35,238 nt of DNA, from the NCBI GenBank assembly GCA_025062105.1, contig JANXAQ010000157.1:1-35238 (forward strand), given 5' to 3'. Positions 35,195-35,238 of this stretch are shown one piece after another. Under the pieces are notes generated by a model. The model saw only the letters and a list, made by a program, of their open reading frames with translations, was not told the DNA's origin and did not search any database. Position 1 is the stretch's first letter; each line of letters begins with the position of its first letter. Position numbers and translations under genes: made by a program. Source of the stretch: Thermoguttaceae bacterium. Its GTDB lineage: Bacteria; Planctomycetota; Planctomycetia; Pirellulales; Thermoguttaceae.

Positions 35195-35238
35195 CAAATT
35201 AAACTGGGGCTTTCCCAGAAAACTGCCTCTCTGTTAAG

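Larger units (their letters stand above)
33476..35238. other. 1.76-kb repeat-filled region without genes
   Basis: Upstream of glgA to the window end. It holds R1 copies 11-13, R3 copies 3-4 and R2 copy 3, and no credible gene. 33610-33940 is A/T-rich with short direct AATTGTNTA-type repeats (AAATTGTGTATATTCTTC and AAATTGTTTATTTTTGTT near 33758-33795), which might include the glgA promoter, though I cannot pick out convincing -35/-10 boxes. Confidence 0.5.

Overview
The window is about 35 kb of bacterial chromosome, probably from a thermophilic member of the Planctomycetota. This is inferred from gene content: two zinc-ribbon membrane proteins that open with a CPxC...CPxC ribbon of a kind common in planctomycetes, a ribbon-helix-helix protein of a type I associate with planctomycetes, an adenylosuccinate lyase close to the animal ADSL form, and two GH57 alpha-glucan enzymes, a family concentrated in thermophiles. 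No rRNA or other taxonomic marker is present, so the placement is moderate.

Left part (1-17.1 kb), nearly all minus strand and gene dense. After the 3' end of a Gln-rich protein come an M28 metallopeptidase with two PDZ domains, a radical SAM protein of the YhcC/TIGR01212 type overlapping an FtsX/MacB-type ABC permease, and a lipid/acyl-CoA block read leftward as etfB, etfA, acyl-CoA dehydrogenase and fabI. Then come a secreted protein of unknown function, a Tat-exported TIM-barrel protein, threonine 3-dehydrogenase (tdh), a DUF2752 membrane protein, and two tandem zinc-ribbon membrane paralogues. Several starts were moved inward to GTG or ATG codons with good ribosome binding sites.

Middle (17.1-23.1 kb), plus strand: a tRNA-Pro(CGG) with a strong terminator, purB, an orphan RHH protein, and a YhaM-like OB-fold/HD nuclease, separated by long gene-poor stretches.

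Right part (23.9-33.5 kb), minus strand: an alpha-glucan cluster read leftward as glgA, a GH57 enzyme with the DGEN motif, galT, and a GH57 4-alpha-glucanotransferase/amylase-type enzyme. Together these suggest synthesis and remodelling of glycogen or maltodextrin, with galT linking to sugar-1-phosphates.

The most unusual content is between the genes. I find at least four families of short non-coding inverted-repeat elements (called R1-R4 here) and a single-copy one (R5). R1 has 13 copies of about 145-170 bp, ends close to GCTCGACTTTTGCCATTTT, is usually flanked by TAA, and can fold into a terminal stem with internal hairpins. R2 has three copies of exactly 188 bp with 12-bp inverted ends and 4-bp target duplications, plus two degraded copies. 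R3 (about 155 bp) occurs repeatedly beside R1 with an exact 3-nt junction, giving R1-TAA-R3-TAA-R1 blocks. R4 is a 111-bp element with a 9-bp target duplication and IS903-like ends. No transposase gene is in the window, so these look like MITEs mobilised in trans, or structured intergenic elements that spread. They fill most gaps longer than 300 bp.
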